Part shown: one piece after another, positions 33,254 through 42,180 of the stretch
Position numbering within the stretch: the stretch's first letter is position 1
Layout: the number at the start of each line of letters is the position of its first letter
DNA from: Candidatus Poribacteria bacterium
Lineage (GTDB): Bacteria; Poribacteria; WGA-4E; WGA-3G
Direction of reading: 5' to 3'
Length of the DNA: 64,000 nucleotides
NCBI GenBank assembly: GCA_022394775.1
Contig: JAGFCB010000044.1
Location: 1-64,000 of the forward strand
Notes under the pieces: generated by a model
Databases searched by the model: none
Told to the model about the DNA's origin: nothing
The model's input: only the letters and a program-made list of their open reading frames with translations
Translations under genes and position numbers: made by a program

Positions 33254-34225
33254 ATGAAATATCTCGTCACCGGCTGTGCTGGATTCATCGGATGGAAAGT
33301 GACCGAATTTTTGCTGGAAGCAGGACATACCGTTGTTGGTGTTGATAACATAAACGCCGCCTACGATACACAAGTCAAGCAGTGGAGACTCAAGCAGATC
33401 GAAGGCACTCCAAATTTTGAATTTCACCGTTCTGACATCTGTGACCGAGACGCATTGCGAGGTATATTCAACACGCATTATGACGCTGTGATTAACCTTG
33501 CAGCACGCGCCGGTGTCCGACAGTCTGTGGAGAACCCGTGGGTCTACATTGATACGAACGTGACCGGCACGCTGAATTTGCTGGAACTCTGCCGTGAGTT
33601 TGAGGTAAAGAAATTTGTATTGGCATCGACATCAAGTCTCTACGGTGCGAACAACTCACTGCCATTCAGTGAGGAGGCGAACACAGACGGACCCTTATCA
33701 CCCTACGCTGCCTCAAAAAAAGGTGCCGAATCCCTCTGTCATAGTTACCACCATCTCTACGGTATTGACGTGACAATCTTCCGCTTTTTCACTGTCTATG
33801 GACCCGCCGGTAGACCCGATATGAGTGCATTCCGCTTTGTCCAGTGGATTAGCGAGGGGAAACCGGTGATTGTCTATGGTGATGGCAAGCAGTCCTCGCG
33901 AGATTATACCTATCTTGAAGACATTGCCCGTGGCGTAATTGCTGGGTTGAAGCCGATTCAATACGAGGTGATTAATCTCGGTTCAGATAGTCCGATCGTG
34001 CTTATTGATACGATTCGACTCATAGAGGAATTGGTCGGTAAGAAAGCGGAACTCTCACATCAACCGTTCCATCCCGCAGATGTCCGCGCCACGTGGGCAA
34101 ACATCCAAAAAGCGGAGCAGCTTTTAGGGTGGCGACCACAGGTCACTTTTCGGGAGGGGATAACGGCACTTGTGGAATGGTATCAGACAAATCGGGATTG
34201 GGCAAAGGACATCCAAACAGGTTAA
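33254..34225 (+). CDS. NAD-dependent nucleotide-sugar epimerase (UDP-glucuronate 4-epimerase-like)
   Basis: 323 residues of the extended SDR family. Start 'MKYLVTGCAGFIGWKVTEFL' gives the TGxxGxxG NAD site. 'VINLAARAGVRQSVENPWVY', the catalytic Tyr/Lys in 'LSPYAASKKGAESLC', 'FFTVYGPAGRPDMSAFRFVQ' and 'GDGKQSSRDYTYLEDIARGV' are close to UDP-glucuronate/UDP-galacturonate 4-epimerases. Acts in the cytoplasm on nucleotide sugars for envelope polysaccharide. ATG 33254 has AAGGGA upstream. It follows the coiled-coil membrane protein by 17 bp, so co-transcription is likely. Confidence 0.88.
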   Translation: MKYLVTGCAGFIGWKVTEFLLEAGHTVVGVDNINAAYDTQVKQWRLKQIEGTPNFEFHRSDICDRDALRGIFNTHYDAVINLAARAGVRQSVENPWVYIDTNVTGTLNLLELCREFEVKKFVLASTSSLYGANNSLPFSEEANTDGPLSPYAASKKGAESLCHSYHHLYGIDVTIFRFFTVYGPAGRPDMSAFRFVQWISEGKPVIVYGDGKQSSRDYTYLEDIARGVIAGLKPIQYEVINLGSDSPIVLIDTIRLIEELVGKKAELSHQPFHPADVRATWANIQKAEQLLGWRPQVTFREGITALVEWYQTNRDWAKDIQTG

Positions 34226-34248
34226 CAGCAAATACGATTTGTTAACCG

Positions 34249-34830
34249 CTATTGTTCAGTCAAAAGTGCGACAGCCTTTTTTAAAGCCTCCGCGTCGACC
34301 TTTATTTTCGCTGTTTCCGCTTCGCGTTGGACATAAGTCAGCGTATGCTCTGGGCTCATCGGGGTAGCAATGCCTTGAAGGATCTTATGAAGACGTTTGA
34401 CATCGGCTTTTTTGATACCGGTCTGTGCTTCCACGCGAGTATATAACGCAGCGGGAGTCTCTGGTGCCTCAACCGGTTTTGCTTGCTTGGAAGCGGTCCT
34501 CTCAACTTTAGGTTTGGGGTCTCCTGATGTTTTCGTACGACGTGTCCGTTTGCGAGATGTCCCCTGTTTAGAAGCTTGAATTTTTCCTGCCTCCAGTGAT
34601 TTAACACCACATTCCCTACACAATTTCGCTGTGACATCCGTCAAAGTCATGGTTACAATTATTTCACTGATGGATCCACAGAGTTCGCACTCAGCAAGGT
34701 TCTCGATGCTCGCAAGGATCTCTGCCTGTATGGTAAGCATCCGCTCCTTGTCAATTTTTGTCTGCTTCTCCTTCTGACAGAGCGTGATTAGTTTCTGTGC
34801 TGCTTTCTCAATTGTGTCTAAATGTCCCAT
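34249..34830 (-). CDS. Zinc-ribbon protein of unknown function
   Basis: 193 residues. A CELCG…KLCRECG pair (residues ~53-75) forms a four-cysteine zinc ribbon. It is preceded by a helix and followed by a basic, Lys/Arg/Pro-rich linker ('SRKRTRRTKTSGDPKPKVER') and a C-terminal helical domain ('IKKADVKRLHKILQGI'). This resembles small nucleic-acid-binding or transcription-associated proteins, but I recognise no family. Start ATG has GGGGGA upstream. Lies between the convergent epimerase and cimA. Confidence 0.65.
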   Translation of the reverse strand: MGHLDTIEKAAQKLITLCQKEKQTKIDKERMLTIQAEILASIENLAECELCGSISEIIVTMTLTDVTAKLCRECGVKSLEAGKIQASKQGTSRKRTRRTKTSGDPKPKVERTASKQAKPVEAPETPAALYTRVEAQTGIKKADVKRLHKILQGIATPMSPEHTLTYVQREAETAKIKVDAEALKKAVALLTEQ

Positions 34831-34889
34831 ATTTCCCCCAAGGCTGCAAGTTCAAACGCGATTCGTAGGCGAGATGTGTAATTGGTTAA

Positions 34890-36476
34890 TTATTTGAACG
34901 TTTGTGAGGTAGCGAATTTTTTATCCGTATACAGTTTATATTCAAAACTATCCAGTAGTGCTTCGCAACTCGCGGAGATGATATTCTCTGAGACACCGAC
35001 GGTTCTCCAACTCTGCTCGCCATCACTTGCTTCAATCAATACGCGAACTTTAGAACCGGTACCTGCTTTCGTATCCAGCACTCGGACCTTGTAATCTATG
35101 AGTCGAACCGTCTGCAAGGCGGGGTAGAATTGTTCGAGTGCTTTTCGGAGAGCGGTGTCAAGTGCGTTGACGGGGCCGTCGCCATCAGCGGCAGTGTGTG
35201 CGGTCAGTCCATCCGGTGTTGTAACCTTTACCGTTGCTTCAGATCGCATCGCGAAGTCGGTGAATTGCTCAACAATCACGCGGAAACCGACAGGTTCAAA
35301 AAAGGACTCGTATCCGTTAAATATCTTATGTGTTAGCAGCTCGAAAGATGCTTCGGCGGCTTCGTATTGGTAGCCGTCCTGCTCGGCTTCTTTAAGGCGT
35401 TTAAAAAGTTCCAGGACCTGTGGTGAACTCTTGTCGTAATCCGGATATTCTTTTTCAATTTTTTTCATGATAGTGCCGCGTCCGGCTTGGTCAGAGACGA
35501 GAATCCGTTGTGTATTGCCAACCGTTTCTGGCACGATATGTTCATAAGTGAGTCGATTTTTACGGATCGCATCGGTATGTAAACCGCCTTTGTGCGCAAA
35601 AGCGGAACGTCCCACGTATGGTTGACGCTCATCGTGTGGAAGGTTCGCCAATTCACTGATAAGTCGTGACACGCTTGTTATGGCTTGCAGCTGCATCTCG
35701 CTGAGGCACTCTCTTCCGAGTTTGAGTTGGATTGTAGGGATAATAGAGGCAAGATTCGCGTTTCCACACCGTTCACCGTAGCCGTTGAATGTGCCTTGTA
35801 CGTGGGTCGCACCCGCCTGAACAGCCAATACTGAATTCGCCGCACCCATGCCAGCGTCGTTGTGCGCGTGGATACCGACAGCCAATGACAACTCAGATAG
35901 CACAACCTCAATGCCTTCCTGAATCTCTAAGGGTAATCTGCCGCCGTTGGTATCACAGAGAACAAGGCAGCTAGCGCCGCCCGCTGCAGCGGCTCGTAGT
36001 GTCTCTACTGCATACGCAGCGTCATCGGCATAGCCATCAAAAAAGTGTTCCGCGTCGTAAATCACCTCACGACCGTTCTCCACGAGATAACGGACAGAAC
36101 CCTCAATTAATTCCAAGTTCTCTTCTGCTGTCACCCGAAGGACATCCGTGGCATGGAGTCGCCAACTTTTTCCAAAGATGGTAACAGTTCGCGCACCCGT
36201 ATCCAGCAAAGCCGCCAAATTTGGATCGGTATCGGTGGTATAAGTAGGGTATCTCGTGCTACCGAACGGCACAATCGTTGCTGTTTCCAGTGCCATGTCT
36301 TTCGCACGCTTGAAAAATTCTATATCTTTTGGATTAGAGCCGGGATAGCCGCCCTCAATATAGCGAACACCTAATTTATCGAGTGCCTCTATGATAATGA
36401 GTTTATCTTCAACAGAAAACGCTACACCTTCTGCTTGGCTACCATCCCGGAGCGTTGTATCGTAAAATTCGACCAT
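34890..36476 (-). CDS. cimA: (R)-citramalate synthase
   Basis: 528 residues with the DRE-TIM metallolyase signature 'VEFYDTTLRDGSQAEGVAFS' and 'GIHAHNDAGMGAANSV' with 'GTFNGYGERCGNANLASIIP'. The C-terminal LeuA-type allosteric dimer domain starts near residue 410 ('GFRVIVEQFTDFAMRSEATV', 'GDGPVNALDTALRKAL'). This is the isopropylmalate-synthase-related citramalate synthase, condensing pyruvate and acetyl-CoA in the threonine-independent isoleucine route. No Shine-Dalgarno precedes ATG 36476; it is chosen because homology starts there. An in-frame TTG upstream at 36569 would add an unrelated 31-residue leader. Confidence 0.93.
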   Translation of the reverse strand: MVEFYDTTLRDGSQAEGVAFSVEDKLIIIEALDKLGVRYIEGGYPGSNPKDIEFFKRAKDMALETATIVPFGSTRYPTYTTDTDPNLAALLDTGARTVTIFGKSWRLHATDVLRVTAEENLELIEGSVRYLVENGREVIYDAEHFFDGYADDAAYAVETLRAAAAGGASCLVLCDTNGGRLPLEIQEGIEVVLSELSLAVGIHAHNDAGMGAANSVLAVQAGATHVQGTFNGYGERCGNANLASIIPTIQLKLGRECLSEMQLQAITSVSRLISELANLPHDERQPYVGRSAFAHKGGLHTDAIRKNRLTYEHIVPETVGNTQRILVSDQAGRGTIMKKIEKEYPDYDKSSPQVLELFKRLKEAEQDGYQYEAAEASFELLTHKIFNGYESFFEPVGFRVIVEQFTDFAMRSEATVKVTTPDGLTAHTAADGDGPVNALDTALRKALEQFYPALQTVRLIDYKVRVLDTKAGTGSKVRVLIEASDGEQSWRTVGVSENIISASCEALLDSFEYKLYTDKKFATSQTFK

Positions 36477-36682
36477 GTTATTTTTCACTGTATGTTTTGG
36501 CTTCTGTTCTGAATATGGGCTTGCAAGTTTCGCCCCTACAACGCCAAAATTTGGTGTCTCCTTTAGCAATCCCCGTTTAATTCCGTTATTGGAATTTTAT
36601 CACATTTTAGCGTAAAAGTCAAGACGTTTGTGGTTGTCGTCCTACCTACTACGCCCCATAAGTAAAGGACACCATGTTTCCT

Positions 36683-36711
36683 TTTCATAATTCATGTAAT
36701 TATGTTATGAT
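36683..36711 (+). promoter_or_regulatory. Probable sigma-70 promoter, leaderless dacB mRNA
   Basis: TATGAT (36706-36711) lies only 9 bases before the ATG at 36721, with a weak -35 (TTTTCA/TTTCAT, 36682-36688) about 17-18 bases upstream. No Shine-Dalgarno is present. Transcription would start at or within two bases of the ATG. Confidence 0.45.
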
Positions 36712-36720
36712 TTAAATATT

Positions 36721-38022
36721 ATGAAAAAATATGCTATTTTACTCATTTGCGTCGTGTTGTTCTCAGGTTGTGGAATATCGCTGCTAAAACCGAAACCGGT
36801 TCAGACACAACCGCTAACAATTTCTGCAGATCCACTCGAAAAATTACAGACCGATATTGATACTGTTTTACAGGAAACGTTGTTCACAACAGCAAGCATC
36901 GGCGTAAAGGTTGTTGCTGTCGAAACCGGTGAGGTGATTTATGAAAAGAATCCACACAAATTACATCACCCCGCCTCCACAACGAAACTCTTCACGGCAG
37001 CTACGGCTTTGGCAAGGCTCGGATCAGACTACCAGTTTGAAACAACCGTCTATGTCAATGCGGATGCGGATATACAAGTGCCAAAAAATATCTATCTTAA
37101 GGGTAGAGCCGATCCGGTGCTTCAGCCCCATCATATAGTAAAACTTGCTGATATACTGCTCGAAACCGGCGTAAAATCAATACAAGGTGATATTGTTGTT
37201 GATACAACATATCTTGATACCGTTCGGGAAGGTCCCGGATGGATGTGGGACGATAGACCGCTTCGGATTAGTGCTTTAAGTATCAGACAAATAGAGCCTG
37301 AACCCGGTACACGGAGCAGAGCCCTTGCATGTGGTTATCTACTGAAAAACGAACTCATGGAAAAAGGCATTGAGGTGGCAGGTGATGTCGTTCCTGGAAC
37401 AGTGCCGTTAGATGCGACTACAGTTGCTGAACACTTATCACCGCCACTTGCCGATATCATCAAATTAATGAACAAGCCGAGCGACAATTGGATCGCTGAA
37501 CTGCTCTTCAAAACGATCGGTGCTGAAGTGATGGGTGAACCCGGGACGTGGCAGAAAGGGAGGGACGCTGTCAACGAATTCTTAGAAGAAATTATGGGTG
37601 AACCGCCAGCACATCGGTTCGTTGATGGTTCTGGACTCTCTCGCTACAATCTTCTCAACGTGGAACTACTCACGAGGTTGTTAGTTTATATGTACCGGAA
37701 TTTTGAGTTGATGCCTGAGTATTTGGCATCGCTGCCGGTGGCTGGCGTTGACGGCACTTTAAGAAATCGGATGCAAGGCGTGTCTGTTGAAAAGATGTTG
37801 CGTGCGAAAACGGGTACGTTAAGCGGTGTTTCTGCGCTTGCTGGATACGCTGTGACAGCAGACGATGAAGTCTTTGCGTTCGGTATCCTCATCAGCCACT
37901 ACGTCGGCTCTGCCACACCTGCCCGGGATATCCAAGATCAGATTGGAAACTATCTGACCGGATTCAGTCGCCGCTCGGTTAGTAACGTCAGCGGTGAATC
38001 CGTTCCAGTTGAAACAGAATAG
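36721..38022 (+). CDS. dacB: D-alanyl-D-alanine carboxypeptidase/endopeptidase (PBP4, peptidase S13), lipoprotein
   Basis: 433 residues with a lipobox (LFSGC, Cys17) in the signal peptide. All three penicillin-binding motifs are present: SxxK in 'HHPASTTKLFTA' (Ser86, Lys89), SxN in 'MNKPSDNWIAE', and KTG in 'LRAKTGTLSGVSALAG'. 'FVDGSGLSRYNL' is typical of S13 enzymes. It trims peptidoglycan peptides in the periplasm. No Shine-Dalgarno; the promoter -10 sits 9 bases from ATG. Confidence 0.93.
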   Translation: MKKYAILLICVVLFSGCGISLLKPKPVQTQPLTISADPLEKLQTDIDTVLQETLFTTASIGVKVVAVETGEVIYEKNPHKLHHPASTTKLFTAATALARLGSDYQFETTVYVNADADIQVPKNIYLKGRADPVLQPHHIVKLADILLETGVKSIQGDIVVDTTYLDTVREGPGWMWDDRPLRISALSIRQIEPEPGTRSRALACGYLLKNELMEKGIEVAGDVVPGTVPLDATTVAEHLSPPLADIIKLMNKPSDNWIAELLFKTIGAEVMGEPGTWQKGRDAVNEFLEEIMGEPPAHRFVDGSGLSRYNLLNVELLTRLLVYMYRNFELMPEYLASLPVAGVDGTLRNRMQGVSVEKMLRAKTGTLSGVSALAGYAVTADDEVFAFGILISHYVGSATPARDIQDQIGNYLTGFSRRSVSNVSGESVPVETE

Positions 38023-38070
38023 AAAACGGTACGAATACGCGTGGCGGAGTGCTCCGCCGCGCAATCTACC

Positions 38071-38850
38071 CTAATCGAACCGTGATGTAATTTCCGGTGG
38101 TGGTTCTCCGACCGCGGATTTGCCATCCTGCAACAATGGTTCCGCATTGCCCCACAACCGGCTCCCGTCATGTGAAAGCAGCGGTTCCGCTGAATACTGC
38201 GCAAGGTACGCACGCCGCATGTTGTTTGTGTAGTTCGTGCCGCTACAGTGGAAATTGACGCTTGTGAACGCTACAATGCTCCCCGCAGGCACAACAGCAG
38301 GCACACCCTTCTCCGGGCCGAAATAGCCTACCATATCGTTGCTCTCATCGTCACGGATGTGTTTTACCCACGAACGGATACCGATGCGAGAAAACGGCAT
38401 CACGTAGACTGTTCCGTTCTCTTCAGACATATCATCAAGCGCACACCAACAGGTGAGATAAGGTTTGTGATCGGGATAGCCGACATAGCCTGAATCCTGG
38501 TGCCAACTAAACTTCATCCCTTCTTCCGCACCTTTGACAACATACTGCTCCCAGAAGAGATACGCCGTATCGCCTAAAGTCGCACGACAGACATCTGCCA
38601 TCAGATCGCTGAACAGGAATTCGCGAAGTTTGGGTTGTTTCCTGAAACAGTTTGAGACAAAATACCGTTTACCGCGATGGTTGAGACCGAGTACATCCGT
38701 GTCCTCACGTTCCATTTCAGCATCCGCTTGATTGATAAAGGTCCCGCATTCACCGCGAAGGAGTTCCAGAAACGGTTCCGGGATAACATTTTCTAAAATG
38801 AAATAGCCTTCCTCTTGGAATTGCTGTTTCTGGGCATCGGTTATGTTCAT
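38071..38850 (-). CDS. Phytanoyl-CoA dioxygenase (PhyH) family protein
   Basis: 259 residues. 'QFQEEGYFILENVIPEPFLE' is the PhyH entry; Fe ligands His/Asp in 'KFSWHQDSGYVGYPDH' and distal His in 'TSVNFHCSGTNYTNNMRRAY' with Arg for 2-oxoglutarate. 'CALDDMSEENGTVYVMP' and 'PAGSIVAFTSVNFH' are the usual strands. This branch resembles ectoine hydroxylase/PhyH enzymes acting on small molecules. Start ATG 38850 with AGGTG upstream; an alternative GTG six bases earlier exists. Downstream of the molybdopterin oxidoreductase gene on the same strand. Confidence 0.88.
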   Translation of the reverse strand: MNITDAQKQQFQEEGYFILENVIPEPFLELLRGECGTFINQADAEMEREDTDVLGLNHRGKRYFVSNCFRKQPKLREFLFSDLMADVCRATLGDTAYLFWEQYVVKGAEEGMKFSWHQDSGYVGYPDHKPYLTCWCALDDMSEENGTVYVMPFSRIGIRSWVKHIRDDESNDMVGYFGPEKGVPAVVPAGSIVAFTSVNFHCSGTNYTNNMRRAYLAQYSAEPLLSHDGSRLWGNAEPLLQDGKSAVGEPPPEITSRFD

Positions 38851-38939
38851 AAACACCTACCTATCACGTGTCGTTGGCGAGGTTTCTAAGGGAAATACCT
38901 CAGCAAAAACACCTCGCCAGCAATATGGAAGTATAAGTT

Positions 38940-40067
38940 CTATTCAATATTGATTCGGCGGACGACCTGACCGTTGCTTTCCCAGTAGGTATGCTTTCCA
39001 GTGATATAATCAGAATCCGCTGCGGGTTGGGTGTTCCCTTTCGTATCAATCGCTCTGGAGACGATGGTGTGTTCGCCTATTGATGGGCTGCTCCAGTCAA
39101 GATGCCAGATTTTCCATGCGAATTCCGCGTCCGCTTCCGGATCAATCGTCGCTTTTTGCCATGCGCTGCCATCAATGCTCACCTCAACAGTTTTGATAGG
39201 AGCACCCCATGCAGCACCATAGATGCGGTATTTATCGCCGATACGCGTTACTTTCGCTGCTAACGATTTCAGCTTTGTCCTACCGACTGAGGTTTCCATC
39301 CAGACAGATTCGCCATCTTGACGTTTCTCCTCTCGCATCGTGACATAATCGCGTCCCATAAATCGTCCCATGTATCGGGTGTTACGCACCTCAATCCGTT
39401 TGAGCCATTTGACGCATGCGATACCGTACCAACCGGGAGCAATTAAGCGCAGCGGCGCACCGTTCGCGTGTGGCAACGGTTCACCGTTCATCTCATAGCA
39501 GAGGAGCATCGTATCTTCCAACGCGTCTTTAACGGACATGCTGCGTGCAAAGTTCTGACGCATTTTAACCTTTCGTCGTTCCTCTTCACCGACATCGTGT
39601 CCAAAGAAGATGACCTCAATGCCATCTTCTTGAATGTTGGCTTCTTTGAGGATCGGTGCGAGGGGTGTGCCAGCCCATCTTGCGGTACCAATTGCGCCAG
39701 TAAATGTTGGAAACCCGTGATTACCGGAGCACTCCAAAGTAAAGGTTACTTCTTGACGGGGGCGCGCTTTGATGTCGTCAATCGTGAGCATCAACGGATT
39801 ATCGATTAAGCCGCTTACTTCGAGTTTCCATGTTGCGAGATCGACTTCGGGTTTGCCGTAGTGCGAAACGTTAAAGAATTCATCGTTCGGGGTGATAAAA
39901 GTGTCAAATGTATTCCAATCCAGCCGTCCTTGCTCTGGAGGTGGTTGATCCACGAACGGCACAAGCATTTCATCGTCCCGGTTTGGGAAGGCGTAGACTG
40001 CCCACGGACTGAGCAGTAGCCCTGTGAGCGTCATACCGCTACGTCGCAAAAAATCTCTACGCTCCAT
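38940..40067 (-). CDS. Tat-exported molybdopterin oxidoreductase, sulfite oxidase family
   Basis: 375 residues. The N-terminus 'MERRDFLRRSGMTLTGLLLS' is a twin-arginine signal. 'EVTFTLECSGNHGFPTFTGA' has the molybdenum-ligand Cys113 of the sulfite oxidase/SorA-type fold; 'GAPLRLIAPGWYGIACVKWL' is the molybdopterin-binding region, and the last ~100 residues are the Ig-like dimerisation domain ('KTVEVSIDGSAWQKA', 'RAIDTKGNTQP'). Predicted periplasmic sulfite (or related) oxidation. Good start: AGGAGG. It is 29 bp downstream of the exported superoxide dismutase gene, likely one transcript. Confidence 0.9.
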   Translation of the reverse strand: MERRDFLRRSGMTLTGLLLSPWAVYAFPNRDDEMLVPFVDQPPPEQGRLDWNTFDTFITPNDEFFNVSHYGKPEVDLATWKLEVSGLIDNPLMLTIDDIKARPRQEVTFTLECSGNHGFPTFTGAIGTARWAGTPLAPILKEANIQEDGIEVIFFGHDVGEEERRKVKMRQNFARSMSVKDALEDTMLLCYEMNGEPLPHANGAPLRLIAPGWYGIACVKWLKRIEVRNTRYMGRFMGRDYVTMREEKRQDGESVWMETSVGRTKLKSLAAKVTRIGDKYRIYGAAWGAPIKTVEVSIDGSAWQKATIDPEADAEFAWKIWHLDWSSPSIGEHTIVSRAIDTKGNTQPAADSDYITGKHTYWESNGQVVRRINIE

Positions 40068-40096
40068 GGTCCCTCCTAATTCTTGGTAGTCGCGAT

Positions 40097-40819
40097 TTAA
40101 GCGTTCATCGCCGCAAGATAATGGGCGTTAACCTGTTTCCAATTGACGAGTTTGCCCCAGGCATCGACGTAATCGGCGCGTCGGTTCTGGTAGTTGAGAT
40201 AGTAGGCGTGTTCCCAGACATCAAGACCGAGGATAGGGATATGTCCTTTCATCAACGGGCTATCCTGATTCGATGTTGAGTAGATCTGTAACTTCTTTTT
40301 CTCGTCAACGACAAGCCATGCCCATCCTGATCCGAAATGCGTTTTCGCTGTTTGAGCGAACATCTCGCTACCAGCATCGAGTGATCCGAACGTTGATTGA
40401 ATAGCTTCGGCAACTTTACCTGTCGGTTCTCTGCCGTCAGGGATCATAATGCTCCAGAAAAGCGTGTGGTTGGCGTGCCCACCACCACTGTTGATAACGG
40501 CTTGGCGGATGTTCTTAGGCACTTTATCAATATTCCGAAGTATACCTTCAATTGACATGTGCTCCAAATCGTGATGGTGCGCAATCGCTGCATTGAGTTT
40601 ATTGACATAACCTTGATGGTGTTTTCCGTGATGGATTTCCATTGTACGCTTGTCAATGTGTGGTTCAAGCGCATCGTACGGGTAACGGAGTTTTGGTAAC
40701 GTGTGACCATGGGTATGCGCGTGTTCGTGGTGATCTGCATAAAGACGCAGCGGACTGTTCGCGAGCAGCAGTCCTGCAACTGCGGTACTTCCTTGAATGA
40801 AAAAATTTCTACGATTCAT
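40097..40819 (-). CDS. Exported Fe/Mn superoxide dismutase
   Basis: 240 residues. 'MNRRNFFIQGSTAVAGLLLA' is a Tat-like signal, then a His-rich linker (HHEHAHTHGH). The SOD core: 'LRYPYDALEPHIDKRTMEIHH', 'GGGHANHTLFWSIM' (first metal His, Mn-type GGHxNHxxFW), 'FGSGWAWLV', and 'LGLDVWEHAYYLNYQNRRADY' with the DVWEHAYY signature. Protects the periplasm against superoxide. Paired with the Tat-exported molybdopterin enzyme downstream, both needing a folded metal cofactor before export. SD AAGGAG before ATG. Confidence 0.95.
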   Translation of the reverse strand: MNRRNFFIQGSTAVAGLLLANSPLRLYADHHEHAHTHGHTLPKLRYPYDALEPHIDKRTMEIHHGKHHQGYVNKLNAAIAHHHDLEHMSIEGILRNIDKVPKNIRQAVINSGGGHANHTLFWSIMIPDGREPTGKVAEAIQSTFGSLDAGSEMFAQTAKTHFGSGWAWLVVDEKKKLQIYSTSNQDSPLMKGHIPILGLDVWEHAYYLNYQNRRADYVDAWGKLVNWKQVNAHYLAAMNA

Positions 40820-40983
40820 GATTGCTCCTTGTTCTGCTGTTTTGCATAGGATTTTAGCAGAAGTTACGAGTTCGTGTCAAGATAAATTCAGTTGATTTTG
40901 GCATAGAGATGTGGTATGTTGACTGTAGAAGACACACGAAGATAACAAATAAACCAAGACTAAGATATATCGGTAACCAATTA

Positions 40984-41901
40984 ATGGGAAATACAGACAC
41001 CTTCCACATCCTCGCATTAGATGGCGGTGGCACGCGCGGCATGTACACCGCTCAACTCCTTGCCGAAATTGAGCGTGCCTTTGGGACGCGTATCAAAACC
41101 TGTTTCGATCTCATTGCAGGCACAAGCACAGGGGCAATTATTGCTGGTGCTGCTGTCTCTGACATCCCTATGACTGATATCGTCGAACTTTTTGAGACCG
41201 AAACCCCGCATATCTTCCGAAAACGGTGGTATCGTATCCCGTTGTTTCTCAGCAAATATCCAAGCGAACAACTCGCTCAAGTTATCGCCAAGCATATTCC
41301 GGCAACGCCTCTCGGTGAAATCCCAACGCCATTGATGATAACAAGTTCTGAGATCGCCAAAAGTGAAGTCCACATTTTTCGATCCAATTACGGAGGTCAC
41401 GATTCGGAGATTGTCCCTAAAAATAAAAAGGTCTGTTTACGAGATGCTATTCTTGCCTCTTGTGCTGCGCCCACATTTTTTGCCCCAAAGTCCGTTGACA
41501 ACCTCTTGTTAGCGGACGGCTGCTTATGGGCAAACAACCCTTCCACAATTGCCGCCACAGAGGCACTCTCGGTGTTTAGAAAAGAGGCGAGAGAGATTCG
41601 GATGCTCTCCATCGGCACAGGACATTCGACAAACATGTATCGGCAGCGACGCGGCTGGGGATTTATCACCGGATGGGGTGGTGCGAAACTAACCTCCTAC
41701 GTGATGACGCTGCAAGCCCAAGCATCTGCCTATATAGCGAAACTGTTGCTAAAGGGTAATTATTTACGCATCAATCCAGAAATTGATCGCTGGGAGATAG
41801 ATGCCCTTACACAGTTAGATACCCTCAAATCTCTCGCCGAGCACGATTTTGAAAGACACGCCACAGAAATTAGGACGTTTATTTCCGAAGCGTCTGCATA
41901 A
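40984..41901 (+). CDS. Patatin-like phospholipase
   Basis: 305 residues. Oxyanion loop 'DGGGTRG' at residues 13-19, nucleophile Ser48 in 'LIAGTSTGAIIAG', and catalytic Asp in 'LLLADGCLWANNP'. 'SVFRKEAREIRMLSIGTGHS' is patatin-typical. The length and organisation resemble the CapV-type stand-alone patatins used as cyclic-nucleotide effectors, but no CD-NTase or other CBASS component is adjacent. Probable lipid acyl hydrolase, cytoplasmic. The start at 40984 follows homology; no clear Shine-Dalgarno. Confidence 0.88.
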   Translation: MGNTDTFHILALDGGGTRGMYTAQLLAEIERAFGTRIKTCFDLIAGTSTGAIIAGAAVSDIPMTDIVELFETETPHIFRKRWYRIPLFLSKYPSEQLAQVIAKHIPATPLGEIPTPLMITSSEIAKSEVHIFRSNYGGHDSEIVPKNKKVCLRDAILASCAAPTFFAPKSVDNLLLADGCLWANNPSTIAATEALSVFRKEAREIRMLSIGTGHSTNMYRQRRGWGFITGWGGAKLTSYVMTLQAQASAYIAKLLLKGNYLRINPEIDRWEIDALTQLDTLKSLAEHDFERHATEIRTFISEASA

Positions 41902-41987
41902 AATACAACGGAGACATCAAAGCGTGATTCTCATGCATTTTTAATTCCGCAATTTAGACACGCCAATATACTTTTTCCTAAAAAAGA

Positions 41988-42016
41988 TTGACTTTTTATC
42001 TTGTAAAATGTACAAT
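41988..42016 (+). promoter_or_regulatory. Consensus sigma-70 promoter upstream of a structured leader
   Basis: TTGACT (41988-41993) and TACAAT (42011-42016) are spaced by 17 bases. Transcription from ~42023 would yield a ~158-nt leader before ATG 42181. Confidence 0.7.
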
Positions 42017-42116
42017 GCAGGTGAGTGTGACAAATTTTTCCGTTTTGAGAAGTGAAGGTAATTTCTTGTTTCGTTAACGAGAGGCGAATAACCTCAAACT
42101 TCATCCATTCACAATG

Positions 42117-42173
42117 CTATCCCTTATTGCGTCTCGGGATAGGATTTAACTGGACCCAATAAGGGAAAGGAGA
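42117..42173 (+). promoter_or_regulatory. Mutually exclusive hairpins ahead of a ribosome site
   Basis: CTATCCC (42117-42123) pairs with GGGATAG (42136-42142). The overlapping CCCTTATTG (42121-42129) pairs with CAATAAGGG (42157-42165). Both use the same CCC, so only one helix can form at a time. The second helix ends directly against AAAGGAG (42166-42172), the ribosome site for ATG 42181. This architecture suggests a switch, though it matches no riboswitch class I know. Confidence 0.45.
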
Positions 42174-42180
42174 AATTTTC

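Noticed and set aside
40984-41901. Patatin as part of a CBASS anti-phage system (CapV-like)
   Set aside because: No cyclic-nucleotide synthase, Cap2/Cap3 or other defence gene within several kilobases; patatin motifs alone are not enough.
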